Assembly (NCBI GenBank): GCA_024710535.1
Contig: JANJUO010000498.1
Coordinates: forward strand, 1 to 5,787
Length of the DNA stretch: 5,787 nucleotides
Source: a bacterium
GTDB taxonomy: Bacteria; Bacteroidota; Ignavibacteria; Kapaibacteriales; UBA2268
Direction of reading: 5' to 3'
Shown here piece after piece: positions 1 through 5,787 of the stretch (within the stretch, counting starts at the first letter, position 1; every line of letters begins with the position of its first letter). Position numbers and translations under genes: made by a program. The notes under the pieces are model-generated. The model had not been told where the DNA came from. It did not search any database and worked only from the letters and a program-made list of their open reading frames with translations.

Positions 1-5
1 AAGGG
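1..5 (+). promoter_or_regulatory. Shine-Dalgarno that decides the start of the first barrel gene
   Basis: AAGGG at the very edge of the window lies 8 bases before the ATG at 14. An in-frame GTG at 5 overlaps this motif and so would have no ribosome binding site in view. The ATG at 14 also gives the more typical signal peptide beginning MKKLL. I therefore prefer 14 as the start, although the promoter and anything further upstream are outside the window. Confidence 0.5.
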
Positions 6-13
6 TGAAAGTT

Positions 14-601
14 ATGAAAAAGTTATTGATTATTGGATTTATCCTATTGTCGCAGTTATTATCTGCACAGGATTCAATAGTATATGAAGACTTCTTGCCG
101 AAGAATGTTAATTATGTCAATGTACATGACAATGCAGTTGGTTTGCGATACTCTGATATTTCAGGAAAAGGATTAAGTTTCTCGAGAAATATTGCTTACG
201 GGTTTTCAATTGTAATTACGGGTATTTTACAGCACAATGAAAAAATTCAATGGAAAGACATGAGCAAAACTGTTATTACTTATGAAAGTTCGGATATTTT
301 GTATAACTATGGGTTCGAACTTGGTTATGATATGTTTAAAAGTTCAACAACTAAGTTTTGTGCAATATTAGGTTATTCTAAAAGTAAGGATAGCAAAATT
401 GGAAACAATAGTAAAAATATTGAATTGAAAACAACTGTTGGACTTGGGTTCAACTTTCAACTCTACATTCATAGTAGTTTTTCATTTGAGCTGAGTGCCG
501 CATATAAATATGACGACAAAGACATTCAAGAAAATAATACTCCAAAAGTTGAAAGACTGACAAATGTTGGAGTTGGTTTTGGAGCAAAATATCATTTCTA
601 A
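14..601 (+). CDS. Small outer-membrane beta-barrel protein (paralogue 1)
   Basis: Predicted 195-residue exported protein. Residues 1-18 form a signal peptide (two lysines, a leucine/isoleucine-rich core, then LLSA|Q), with likely signal peptidase I cleavage before Q19. The rest shows the alternating polar/apolar, glycine- and aromatic-rich pattern of an outer-membrane beta-barrel: GLRYSDISGKGLSFSR at 43-58, YNYGFELGYD at 97-106, TVGLGFNFQLYI at 141-152, and a final strand VGVGFGAKYHF ending in phenylalanine, the usual barrel-assembly signal. The size fits an eight-stranded OmpX/OmpA-like barrel; strand number is inference. It resembles the next gene along its length (GxxxSxISGxGxxFxR near residue 45, closing GxGxG...F strand), so the two are paralogues. 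An alternative in-frame GTG start at 5 would add three residues. No ligand or function can be assigned. Confidence 0.8.
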   Translation: MKKLLIIGFILLSQLLSAQDSIVYEDFLPKNVNYVNVHDNAVGLRYSDISGKGLSFSRNIAYGFSIVITGILQHNEKIQWKDMSKTVITYESSDILYNYGFELGYDMFKSSTTKFCAILGYSKSKDSKIGNNSKNIELKTTVGLGFNFQLYIHSSFSFELSAAYKYDDKDIQENNTPKVERLTNVGVGFGAKYHF

Positions 602-604
602 TTT

Positions 605-607
605 AGG
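605..607 (+). promoter_or_regulatory. Ribosome binding site of the second barrel gene
   Basis: AGG lies 8 bases upstream of the ATG at 616, inside the 14-base gap that follows the stop codon of the first barrel gene. The tight spacing with its own short SD suggests both genes are translated from one message. Confidence 0.4.
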
Positions 608-615
608 TATGTAAA

Positions 616-1176
616 ATGAAAAAATTAATTATTTTTTTATGTTTGGCTACTTTATATTGTGGATATTCTCAAGAAGAAACTCACTTGGATTATAACAATA
701 CTATAGGAATCAAGCTTTCTAATATTTCAGGTTATGGTATTTATTTCAATAGAAGTATTACAAATAATTTCAATATCCAAATTAAAGGTTTGGTTTATTA
801 TTATATGCGTCAAGAAGAGAAGAAAGAACGTGTGAATTATAATTATGATGTTGGTTTGGAATTTCAATACAACTTTCTGAATGACAAATTTTTTAGATTT
901 TATTTTCTTGCAGGAACTTATTATTATTTTGATTCTGATGAAAATAAATATACTGATTTAATTGATTTGCAAACCAATAATTCTTATAATTATGGAATTG
1001 GTGTTGGTATAGAATATTTCTTTAAAAGATTTGTAATCAGCGTTGATTTGGGTTATAAATATTATAATGATAATAAAGTTTTTAAAACTGAAAAAGCCGG
1101 ATCTATTATCGAGTATCCATTAGAAGAGAATGTTACAAAAGTGGCAGGCGGTATTGGTATTGGATTTGTTTTTTAA
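616..1176 (+). CDS. Small outer-membrane beta-barrel protein (paralogue 2)
   Basis: Predicted 186-residue exported protein, 14 bases after the previous gene and probably in its operon. Residues 1-18 are a signal peptide (MKKLIIFL... GYS|Q). There is a cysteine at 15, but tyrosine precedes it, so it does not make a credible lipobox. The mature part is rich in tyrosine, phenylalanine and asparagine and has strand-like stretches: TIGIKLSNISGYGIYFNR at 29-46, YNYDVGLEFQYNF at 75-87, YNYGIGVGIEYFF at 124-136, and FVISVDLGYKYY at 139-150. It ends with GGIGIGFVF, a terminal-phenylalanine barrel strand. The N-terminal strand motif and the closing strand align with the upstream protein, so this is a diverged tandem duplicate of it. 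The likely location is the outer membrane, with acidic/lysine-rich loops (for example EEKKER at 67-72) facing out. The function is unknown; the barrel assignment rests on sequence pattern only. Confidence 0.8.
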   Translation: MKKLIIFLCLATLYCGYSQEETHLDYNNTIGIKLSNISGYGIYFNRSITNNFNIQIKGLVYYYMRQEEKKERVNYNYDVGLEFQYNFLNDKFFRFYFLAGTYYYFDSDENKYTDLIDLQTNNSYNYGIGVGIEYFFKRFVISVDLGYKYYNDNKVFKTEKAGSIIEYPLEENVTKVAGGIGIGFVF

Positions 1177-1195
1177 TAACATAAGCATTTCTAAG

Positions 1196-1235
1196 AAAAA
1201 AATAGGAGGGTTGGATTATTCCAAGTCCTCCTATT
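1196..1235 (-). terminator. Rho-independent terminator of the T9SS cargo gene
   Basis: Outer arms AATAGGAGG (1201-1209) and CCTCCTATT (1227-1235) pair over nine bases. Inner arms TTGGA (1211-1215) and TCCAA (1220-1224) pair over five, with a small internal loop between the two helices and a TTAT tetraloop. Read on the minus strand the hairpin runs straight into seven T residues (A-run 1196-1202 on the plus strand), about 20 bases after the stop codon of the minus-strand gene. On the plus strand the hairpin is followed by CAAATAAAATC rather than a T run, so it should be efficient for the minus strand only and at best weak for the barrel genes. Confidence 0.85.
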
Positions 1236-1254
1236 CAAATAAAATCAATCAAAC

Positions 1255-3900
1255 TTACTTGACAATTACAAGTTTGCCGATTGCGTTCTTCTTTCCATTA
1301 TTGATCAAATAATAATAAACACCTGCAGAATATTTCGATGTATTAATCTCTAATTGATGAATGCCATTTCCAAAATGTGAATTGATCAATTCATCCACAA
1401 ATACTCCGTTACTTGTAATTATTGCGATGCTCACATCTGCATTTTCAGCTAATGTGAATCTAATATTTGCTGAATTTGATGCAGGATTAGGATTAACTGA
1501 CGAACCGAAAACTGTTTCAGCAGTTTCATAAACTGATACAACATCATAAGTAGTGAATTTTCTGACCTCAGACCATTCGCTATCACCAGCTTCGTTCCAC
1601 GCTTTAACTCTCCAATAATAAGTAGTGAAATTATCCAATTTTTGAGTCAAAAAGAATGTGCTTTTCACATAACGATTATCTTCAACTACATTTGTACCAG
1701 AAAAATCATTTGATTTGGAAAGTTGAACGTGGTATGATAATGCATTCGAAACCTCACTGAAAGTTAATTTTTCATAATGCGGAGTATCTTTTGCATCATT
1801 TGCAGGCAAAATCAATGTAGGTACTGCCGAAGGCATAGCGGCAATAGAACGAAATTCCCAAATGCTCGACCAATCACTTGCGCCACCTTCGTTTATCGCA
1901 CGAACTCTCCAGAAATATTCCTGATAATTTTCAGTAGTTTTGAATTCATAAGTTGTATCTGCTACAACAGCTTCAATCACTTTTATACTAAAATCTTTAG
2001 ATTTTGCAATTTGAATTTCAAAAGAATCAGCTTTTGCAATATCAAACCATAACATTGATACAGTTATTGGAGTTTTAATCATTTCATTATAAGGATAATA
2101 CAATTTTGGTGCTTCAACTATCATTACACCTGTTGTGAAACTGAAAACTGCAGACCATTCACTTTTACCCTCTGCATTAACCGCTCTAACTCTCCAGAAA
2201 TATTTTTGCTTTTCTGCAAATGGCTGACCTGCAAAAGTCATCGTTGAGCCAAGGATTTCTCTCTTGTATCTATCAATGATTGCAAATGTACTGTCCTTAG
2301 AGAGTTCAATATCATAAGTTACTGCATCAGTTACATCGCTCCAATTAAAAACAGCCAAAGTTGAAACTTTTTGTGCACGATTTGCAGGTAATTCCAAAAT
2401 TGGCGAAGAAATAATTGTTTTAAAAGTAAATACATTAGACCAATCTGAAAAACATTCATCTTTTGAAGTTCTCACTCTCCAATAAAAAGTTTTATTTTTA
2501 TCAGCAATATGAGTATTGAAATTTGCATTTTTCAATCCGGCAGTATCCAACAATCTTGTTGAAAAATCTGCAATTTCAGATACTTGCAAATGGTAACGAT
2601 GATTTGTATCAAAAGCTTCCCAAGCAAAATTCACATTATTTGATGAACCGAGTTTTCCATTTGATGGCGACAGAAGATTAGAAGGTCTGAAAGTAGTTAC
2701 AAACGAACTAATATTAGACCATAATCCATTATTTCTGGCATCATCTGCTCTTAATCTCCAATAATATTGGGAATTGAGTTTTTTCAATTTTAATAATGCA
2801 GTAGTTGCATCTGTAACCATTGTATCAATTTCTAATCTGCTGAAACTCAATGTATCTGATACTTGCAGTCTATAACCGGTTGTATTTTGAATTGGATTCC
2901 ATTTAAATTGGAAGTTATTCAATTGAATGCAAGTTTGTTCATTTATAGGACTAACCAAAACTGCTTGTGGATGTGGTGTATAAAATCTTTGAATATCTGA
3001 ATAATAACTAATGCAAACATTGGTCGTGCATTTTAATTTCCAATAATATAAAGAATCATAAGCCATACCTAAATTCATCAAGGCAAATGTGTCAGCTGTA
3101 TTAATCTCAAAATGTATGGTAGAAAAATCAATTTTCTTAGATACAACAAGATTATAATTAATTGCACCTTCAACAGGATGCCATTTGAAATTCACATCAA
3201 AAGGAGTGCTCGAAAATGAAGTGGCACCTTTTGCTTTGTCGGTTGGGAAAATTGCTGTTGGAGCAGGAACCTTCAATTTGAAATGACTAACTTCAGACCA
3301 TGCAAAAGCACAGGTCGGGGTAGCACTTGCCACTCTCCAATAAATCATTTTATTGAATTTGTTTATTCTCAAATTATAAGTAGTATCTGAAATATTTGTT
3401 TTATCCACAAATGTTGTTGCAAAAGTGGGGTCTTCCGAAACTTGCAATCTGTATGAAATAACATTATTGAAATTCCATTTGAAAACAACGTTAGTATCTG
3501 CACAAATCAAATCATTTTGAGGTGCTATTAAAATTGCTGGAACGGGATGAGTAGTAAAATTAGATACATTTGATTCTTTTTCTCCTAATGGAGTATAAGC
3601 AATAATTTTCCAATAATACTTCTTGTTGTATGCAAGATTGTTAAAATAATAAATATTGGTATCAACAATATTTTCTTCAAGAGTAAGAGCAGAAAAATCA
3701 CTTAATTCAGACACTTTCAAAACATAAGCAGTGGCTGTGGCAAAATAATTCCATTTAAAAGTAACATTTTTCTCTACACAATTAGTATTCGACTCGGGAA
3801 ATACTAATGTTGGAATTTGAGCATAACTTATTACTGATGTGCTAATAATAATAGCAATCAAAAGTGATAGTTTTGAACTGAAATTCTTCAATTTAAACAT
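1255..3900 (-). CDS. Secreted multi-repeat FN3-like protein with T9SS type A sorting domain
   Basis: An 881-residue exported protein, probably anchored at or released from the cell surface through the type IX secretion system. Residues 1-27 are a signal peptide (SYA|Q cleavage). Residues 29-787 hold eight fibronectin-III-like repeats of about 91-99 residues, marked by a YYWRVR-type strand at W97, W188, W287, W381, W474, W569, W664 and W763. Each is preceded by an LxVSxxxxF-type strand and followed by a WSxxxxFxT-type end. Residues 796-881 match the T9SS type A C-terminal sorting domain: NPNPA at 803-807, GNGIHQLEIN at 844-853, AGVYYYLI at 859-866, and a terminal KLVIVK. No catalytic motif is visible, so adhesion, a matrix role or a structural surface role are possibilities rather than conclusions. 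Cysteines occur only in repeats 1-5. The start is supported by an AGAGG Shine-Dalgarno 7 bases upstream. The gene converges with the barrel genes and has its own promoter and terminator. Confidence 0.92.
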   Translation of the reverse strand: MFKLKNFSSKLSLLIAIIISTSVISYAQIPTLVFPESNTNCVEKNVTFKWNYFATATAYVLKVSELSDFSALTLEENIVDTNIYYFNNLAYNKKYYWKIIAYTPLGEKESNVSNFTTHPVPAILIAPQNDLICADTNVVFKWNFNNVISYRLQVSEDPTFATTFVDKTNISDTTYNLRINKFNKMIYWRVASATPTCAFAWSEVSHFKLKVPAPTAIFPTDKAKGATSFSSTPFDVNFKWHPVEGAINYNLVVSKKIDFSTIHFEINTADTFALMNLGMAYDSLYYWKLKCTTNVCISYYSDIQRFYTPHPQAVLVSPINEQTCIQLNNFQFKWNPIQNTTGYRLQVSDTLSFSRLEIDTMVTDATTALLKLKKLNSQYYWRLRADDARNNGLWSNISSFVTTFRPSNLLSPSNGKLGSSNNVNFAWEAFDTNHRYHLQVSEIADFSTRLLDTAGLKNANFNTHIADKNKTFYWRVRTSKDECFSDWSNVFTFKTIISSPILELPANRAQKVSTLAVFNWSDVTDAVTYDIELSKDSTFAIIDRYKREILGSTMTFAGQPFAEKQKYFWRVRAVNAEGKSEWSAVFSFTTGVMIVEAPKLYYPYNEMIKTPITVSMLWFDIAKADSFEIQIAKSKDFSIKVIEAVVADTTYEFKTTENYQEYFWRVRAINEGGASDWSSIWEFRSIAAMPSAVPTLILPANDAKDTPHYEKLTFSEVSNALSYHVQLSKSNDFSGTNVVEDNRYVKSTFFLTQKLDNFTTYYWRVKAWNEAGDSEWSEVRKFTTYDVVSVYETAETVFGSSVNPNPASNSANIRFTLAENADVSIAIITSNGVFVDELINSHFGNGIHQLEINTSKYSAGVYYYLINNGKKNAIGKLVIVK
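1258..1515 (-). other. T9SS type A C-terminal sorting domain (coding part)
   Basis: This codes for residues 796-881 of the FN3-like protein. The order of motifs is that of the type A sorting domain: an NPNP turn after a short linker, strands VSIAIITSNG (823-832) and HQLEIN (848-853), the SAGVYYYLI strand (858-866), and the final basic KLVIVK. In the family this domain folds as a small beta-sandwich, directs passage across the outer membrane through the T9SS, and is normally removed on arrival. The T9SS machinery itself is not in this window. Confidence 0.9.
1540..3816 (-). repeat. Array of eight FN3-like coding repeats, period about 285 bases
   Basis: Repeat boundaries in residues are about 29-120, 121-213, 214-310, 311-406, 407-498, 499-596, 597-692 and 693-787. 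The spacing of the signature tryptophan is 91, 99, 94, 93, 95, 95 and 99 residues. Units have drifted well apart, with short conserved DNA words around the YYWRVR strand (for example CTCTCCAATAATA on the plus strand). This looks like an old duplication series rather than a recent expansion. Repeats 6-8 are the most alike, sharing the N-x-x-G-x-S-x-W-S turn. Confidence 0.8.
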
Positions 3901-3907
3901 AAAAAAG

Positions 3908-3912
3908 CCTCT
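3908..3912 (-). promoter_or_regulatory. Shine-Dalgarno of the T9SS cargo gene
   Basis: On the minus strand AGAGG is followed by C and six T residues, then the ATG at 3900, a spacing of 7 bases. It supports this ATG as the start. It is stronger than the site in front of the TPR gene, which is only a purine run (AAAAAGAA). Confidence 0.6.
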
Positions 3913-3921
3913 ATAATTATT

Positions 3922-3950
3922 ATTATACTTAATTTCTTCAACAAAATCAA
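3922..3950 (-). promoter_or_regulatory. Sigma70-like promoter for the T9SS cargo gene
   Basis: On the minus strand TTGATT (3945-3950) is separated by exactly 17 bases from TATAAT (3922-3927), a perfect -10 box. Transcription would begin near 3915, giving a short leader of about 15 bases that still includes the AGAGG site. The Bacteroidetes-type -7 element TAnnTTTG is not present. In such AT-rich DNA a chance TATAAT is possible, so position and spacing carry the argument. Confidence 0.5.
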
Positions 3951-3978
3951 AAACAAAAAATGCAATATTAATTGCATT
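3949..3978 (-). terminator. Probable weak terminator after the TPR gene
   Basis: AATGCAAT (3959-3966) and ATTGCATT (3971-3978) form a perfect eight-base inverted repeat around the loop ATTA. On the minus strand the hairpin is followed by a T-rich tail (TTTTTTGTTTTTG). It lies about 40 bases after the TPR stop codon. The stem has only two G-C pairs, so termination may be partial. The T tail runs up to the -35 box of the promoter for the next gene. Confidence 0.5.
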
Positions 3979-4019
3979 CTAATGTTAATAGACAATTATA
4001 TTTAGTAAAAATTGCATCA

Positions 4020-5333
4020 TTAGGCATCAATTGGTAAATTGTTTTTTTTCAGCCATTGTTTAATTTGTATTGCATTCGATGAATTTGAAGGAGTCAACTT
4101 CAAAAATTGATTAAAATCTCTTGATGCAGCTTCATTTTTTCCTTCTGTGCGATATGCAATTCCTCTATTCATATAACCAAGAGCACTATCCGGTTTGATT
4201 TCAATAGCCAATGAAAAATCTTCCAAGGCTTTTTTGTTGAATTTCATTTTCATATAAGCATTTCCTCTGCCTATATATGCCTGAAAAAACTTTTGATTAA
4301 TTGCAATTGCTTTGGTGAAATCTTTGATTGCCTCTTTTGTTTGATTAATATACATCTGGCAATTGGCTCTTCCGAAAAATGCAGAATATAAATTTGGCTC
4401 AATTTCTAATGCTTTATCAAAATCAACAATTGCTTCAACAAAATTTTTAAGATAATAATGACAATTAGCACGGTTGAAATACAAACTTGCAGAATGATTA
4501 TTAAATTGGATTGCTTTGGTATAATCTTCGACAGCTTCTTTATACATTTTTAGAGAAAAATGAGCAATTCCTCTGTTATTATATGCATCTGGAGCATCCG
4601 GATTTATTGAAATTACTTTATTATAATCTTGGATTGCTTCTTCGAACTTTTTCATTTTCGAGTAAATCAATCCTCTATAATTATGAGCAAGCAAAGAATC
4701 AGGATTCAATCCAATAGCACGAGTATAATCGCTTAGTGCTTCTTTGTATTTTTTGAGATTGCCATAAGCTAATCCTCTGGAAAGCAATGCGTTATCCTGC
4801 TGGGGATCCAAATGAATGGCACGAGTATAGTCTTCGATTGCCTTTTCGAATTCTTTCATCGAAAAAAATACATTTGCTCTATTCAAGTATGCAAGCATAT
4901 AAGACGGATTTTGCTCTATAGCAATTTCAAAATCTGCCAATGCGGCGGCATTATTTTTCAATTTCATTTGGCAAAAGCCACGTTTATAGTGTGCAAATGA
5001 AAAATCCGGATTCAGAAGTATCGCTTTGCTGAAATCATCCACTGCAGCTTGGAATTGATTTATACTCAAATAAACAGAGCCGCGTTTGAAATATGCAAAT
5101 GAAAAATTATCATTAAGAATTATTGCGTTATTAAAATCTGTTATTGCATTTTTGTAACTATTCAAAGTAGCAAGAACATTGCCTCTTTTAAAATAAGCAA
5201 AAGATGCCCTTGGATTGATTTCAATGGCTCTGGTATAGCATTCAACTGCTTTATCCCATACTTCGTTTTTAACGAATTCATCACCCCTATCAATCCAGAC
5301 TTCTGCTTCCTTTAAATTTTTTGCTCCAGACAT
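4020..5333 (-). CDS. Cytoplasmic protein of twelve tandem TPR units
   Basis: A 437-residue protein with no signal peptide or membrane segment. After a nine-residue leader, residues 10-417 divide exactly into twelve 34-residue tetratricopeptide repeats with no insertion or gap. Each has the TPR framework: aromatic at position 4, G or A at 8, aromatic or small at 11, A at 20, F/Y at 24, A at 27 and usually P at 32, as in DYTRAIxLNP. Residues 418-437 look like a solvating cap helix (IQIKQWLKKNN). TPR arrays form a superhelical groove that binds peptides or other proteins; no catalytic domain is fused here, so a scaffold or adaptor role is the reasonable inference. It lies 71 bases downstream of mreB on the same strand, with no obvious terminator between, so co-transcription is likely. 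The ATG is preceded only by an AAAAAGAA purine run. The partner is unknown. Confidence 0.9.
   Translation of the reverse strand: MSGAKNLKEAEVWIDRGDEFVKNEVWDKAVECYTRAIEINPRASFAYFKRGNVLATLNSYKNAITDFNNAIILNDNFSFAYFKRGSVYLSINQFQAAVDDFSKAILLNPDFSFAHYKRGFCQMKLKNNAAALADFEIAIEQNPSYMLAYLNRANVFFSMKEFEKAIEDYTRAIHLDPQQDNALLSRGLAYGNLKKYKEALSDYTRAIGLNPDSLLAHNYRGLIYSKMKKFEEAIQDYNKVISINPDAPDAYNNRGIAHFSLKMYKEAVEDYTKAIQFNNHSASLYFNRANCHYYLKNFVEAIVDFDKALEIEPNLYSAFFGRANCQMYINQTKEAIKDFTKAIAINQKFFQAYIGRGNAYMKMKFNKKALEDFSLAIEIKPDSALGYMNRGIAYRTEGKNEAASRDFNQFLKLTPSNSSNAIQIKQWLKKNNLPIDA
4083..5306 (-). repeat. Twelve-unit TPR coding array, exact 102-base period
   Basis: The region is 1224 bases, exactly 12 x 102. Neighbouring units keep DNA-level likeness in places. 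For example TGCAAATGAAAAAT occurs at 4992-5005 and again at 5094-5107, exactly 102 bases apart, within a stretch where 21 of 25 bases agree (4981-5005 against 5083-5107). Those copies fall in the third and fourth TPR units, which both begin SFA and share KRG. This suggests growth by unit duplication, with phase kept by selection on the fold. Confidence 0.85.
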
Positions 5334-5404
5334 TTCTTTTTACTATTCTATCCTACATAACATTTGAAATTCAACTCAAAATAATCACAAAATGAATAAT
5401 TACA

Positions 5405-5787
5405 TTAATATCGGCTACTTTTAATTAAAACTGATGAATATTCTGCCAAATTCTCAAGAACTTTCCCAGTTCCACGAGCTACTGCAGTCAAAGGATCTTC
5501 AGCAATATGAACAGGTAATTTTGTTTCTCTTCTTAATCTTTCGTCCAAACCTTTCAATAGACCACCGCCACCTGAAAGCATAATGCCTCTATCATAAATA
5601 TCTGACGCAAGTTCGGGCGGAGTTCTTTCAAGCAAACTCAGAACGCCATTAACAATTTCTGAAACAACTTCACTTATTGCTTCACGAATATCAACAGAAC
5701 TCACTACAATTGCTTTTGGAATACCGGAAACTAAGTCTCGACCTTTAACTTCAATTTCTAATTCTTCAGCGAGTGGAACTGCAGAAC
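5405..5787 (-). CDS. mreB: Rod-shape-determining actin homologue MreB, C-terminal part
   Basis: The open frame runs off the right edge, so only the last 126 complete codons are present (the family is about 340 residues). The visible part begins SAVPLAEELEIEVKGRDLV and continues through SGIPKAIVVSSVDIREA, the characteristic MreB subdomain IIB segment. It then carries the actin-fold adenosine motif LSGGGGLLKGL (LSGGGG at 5561-5578) and EDPLTAVARGTGKVLEN near the end. An internal GTG at 5702-5704 is simply a valine codon, not the start. MreB polymerises under the inner membrane in an ATP-dependent way and guides the elongation machinery for peptidoglycan. Usually mreC follows it; here the next gene on the strand is the TPR protein. 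No truncation or missing motif is seen in the part present. Confidence is very high for the family; a second mreB copy elsewhere in the genome cannot be excluded. Confidence 0.95.
   Translation of the reverse strand, partial: SAVPLAEELEIEVKGRDLVSGIPKAIVVSSVDIREAISEVVSEIVNGVLSLLERTPPELASDIYDRGIMLSGGGGLLKGLDERLRRETKLPVHIAEDPLTAVARGTGKVLENLAEYSSVLIKSSRY

Noticed and set aside
609..614. ATG-TAA start-stop pair just before the second barrel gene
   Set aside because: A two-codon frame overlapping the spacer of the real ribosome binding site is expected by chance, and nothing else supports a regulatory leader.
1130..1312. Open frame of 60 codons on the plus strand across the end of the second barrel gene
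   Set aside because: It overlaps the barrel gene and the terminator, has no ribosome binding site, and its product is not protein-like.
1777..2052. Open frame of 91 codons antisense to the FN3-like gene
   Set aside because: It is a shadow of the coding strand; its composition (many Cys, Arg, Ile, Phe) follows from reading FN3 codons backwards.
4511..5000. Two plus-strand open frames (4511-4717 and 4812-5000) antisense to the TPR gene
   Set aside because: Both fall within the 102-base periodic TPR coding region and are its reverse-strand reflections, with no start signals.
5345..5374. TTGAAT-18-TAGAAT promoter-like pair on the minus strand before the TPR gene
   Set aside because: The -10 box ends 11 bases before the ATG, which would give a leader of only about five bases and lose the purine-rich binding site. 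It may be real for a near-leaderless transcript, but AT-rich chance is just as likely.
5365..5374. Short near-palindrome TTGAA-A-TTCAA between mreB and the TPR gene as an operator
   Set aside because: Five-base AT-rich arms are common by chance here and no regulator gene is present in the window.
5405..5704. A separate 99-residue protein starting at the GTG at 5704
   Set aside because: The frame stays open to the window edge and the upstream 27 codons read as canonical MreB, so the GTG is an internal valine codon.

Overview
The window looks like a chromosomal segment from an AT-rich member of the Bacteroidota/Chlorobiota (FCB) group. Three things support this: a secreted protein with a type A C-terminal sorting domain of the type IX secretion system (T9SS), which is confined to that group; signal peptides ending in an A|Q-type cleavage site; and an MreB whose C-terminal wording (ELASDI.DRGI, LLKGLDERLR.ET.LP, EDPLTAVARGTGKVLEN) reads to me more like Ignavibacteria/Kapabacteria-type sequences than classical Bacteroidia. 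The placement within the group is inference from remembered family patterns, not a search.

Layout. On the left (14-1176, + strand) two adjacent genes encode small signal-peptide-bearing outer-membrane beta-barrel proteins. They are recognisable paralogues of each other, separated by 14 bases, and probably one transcript. They converge on a long minus-strand gene (1255-3900) for an 881-residue T9SS cargo protein: signal peptide, eight fibronectin-III-like repeats of about 91-99 residues, and a C-terminal sorting domain. A strong rho-independent terminator for this gene lies in the convergent gap (1196-1235). A sigma70-like promoter and a good Shine-Dalgarno lie just upstream of it (3908-3950). 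Next on the minus strand (4020-5333) is a cytoplasmic protein made almost entirely of twelve exact, gapless 34-residue TPR units, followed by a weak terminator-like hairpin. At the right edge (5405-5787, minus strand, 5' end outside the window) is the C-terminal third of mreB.

How the genes relate. The minus-strand order of transcription is mreB, then the TPR gene, then the FN3/T9SS gene. mreB and the TPR gene are 71 bases apart with no clear terminator between them, so they may be co-transcribed; the TPR gene sits where mreC is usually found. The T9SS gene appears to be an independent unit with its own promoter and terminator. The three left-hand products are all cell-envelope or surface proteins, but nothing in the sequence ties them to a common pathway.

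There are no RNA genes, mobile elements, CRISPR arrays or defence genes that I can see, and no gene-free stretch over 300 bases. I do not see a convincing undescribed system. The most notable points are the perfect TPR array beside mreB, the two sub-classes of FN3 repeat (cysteine-bearing versus cysteine-free), the paired barrel genes and the very compact terminator/promoter junction at 3901-4019.
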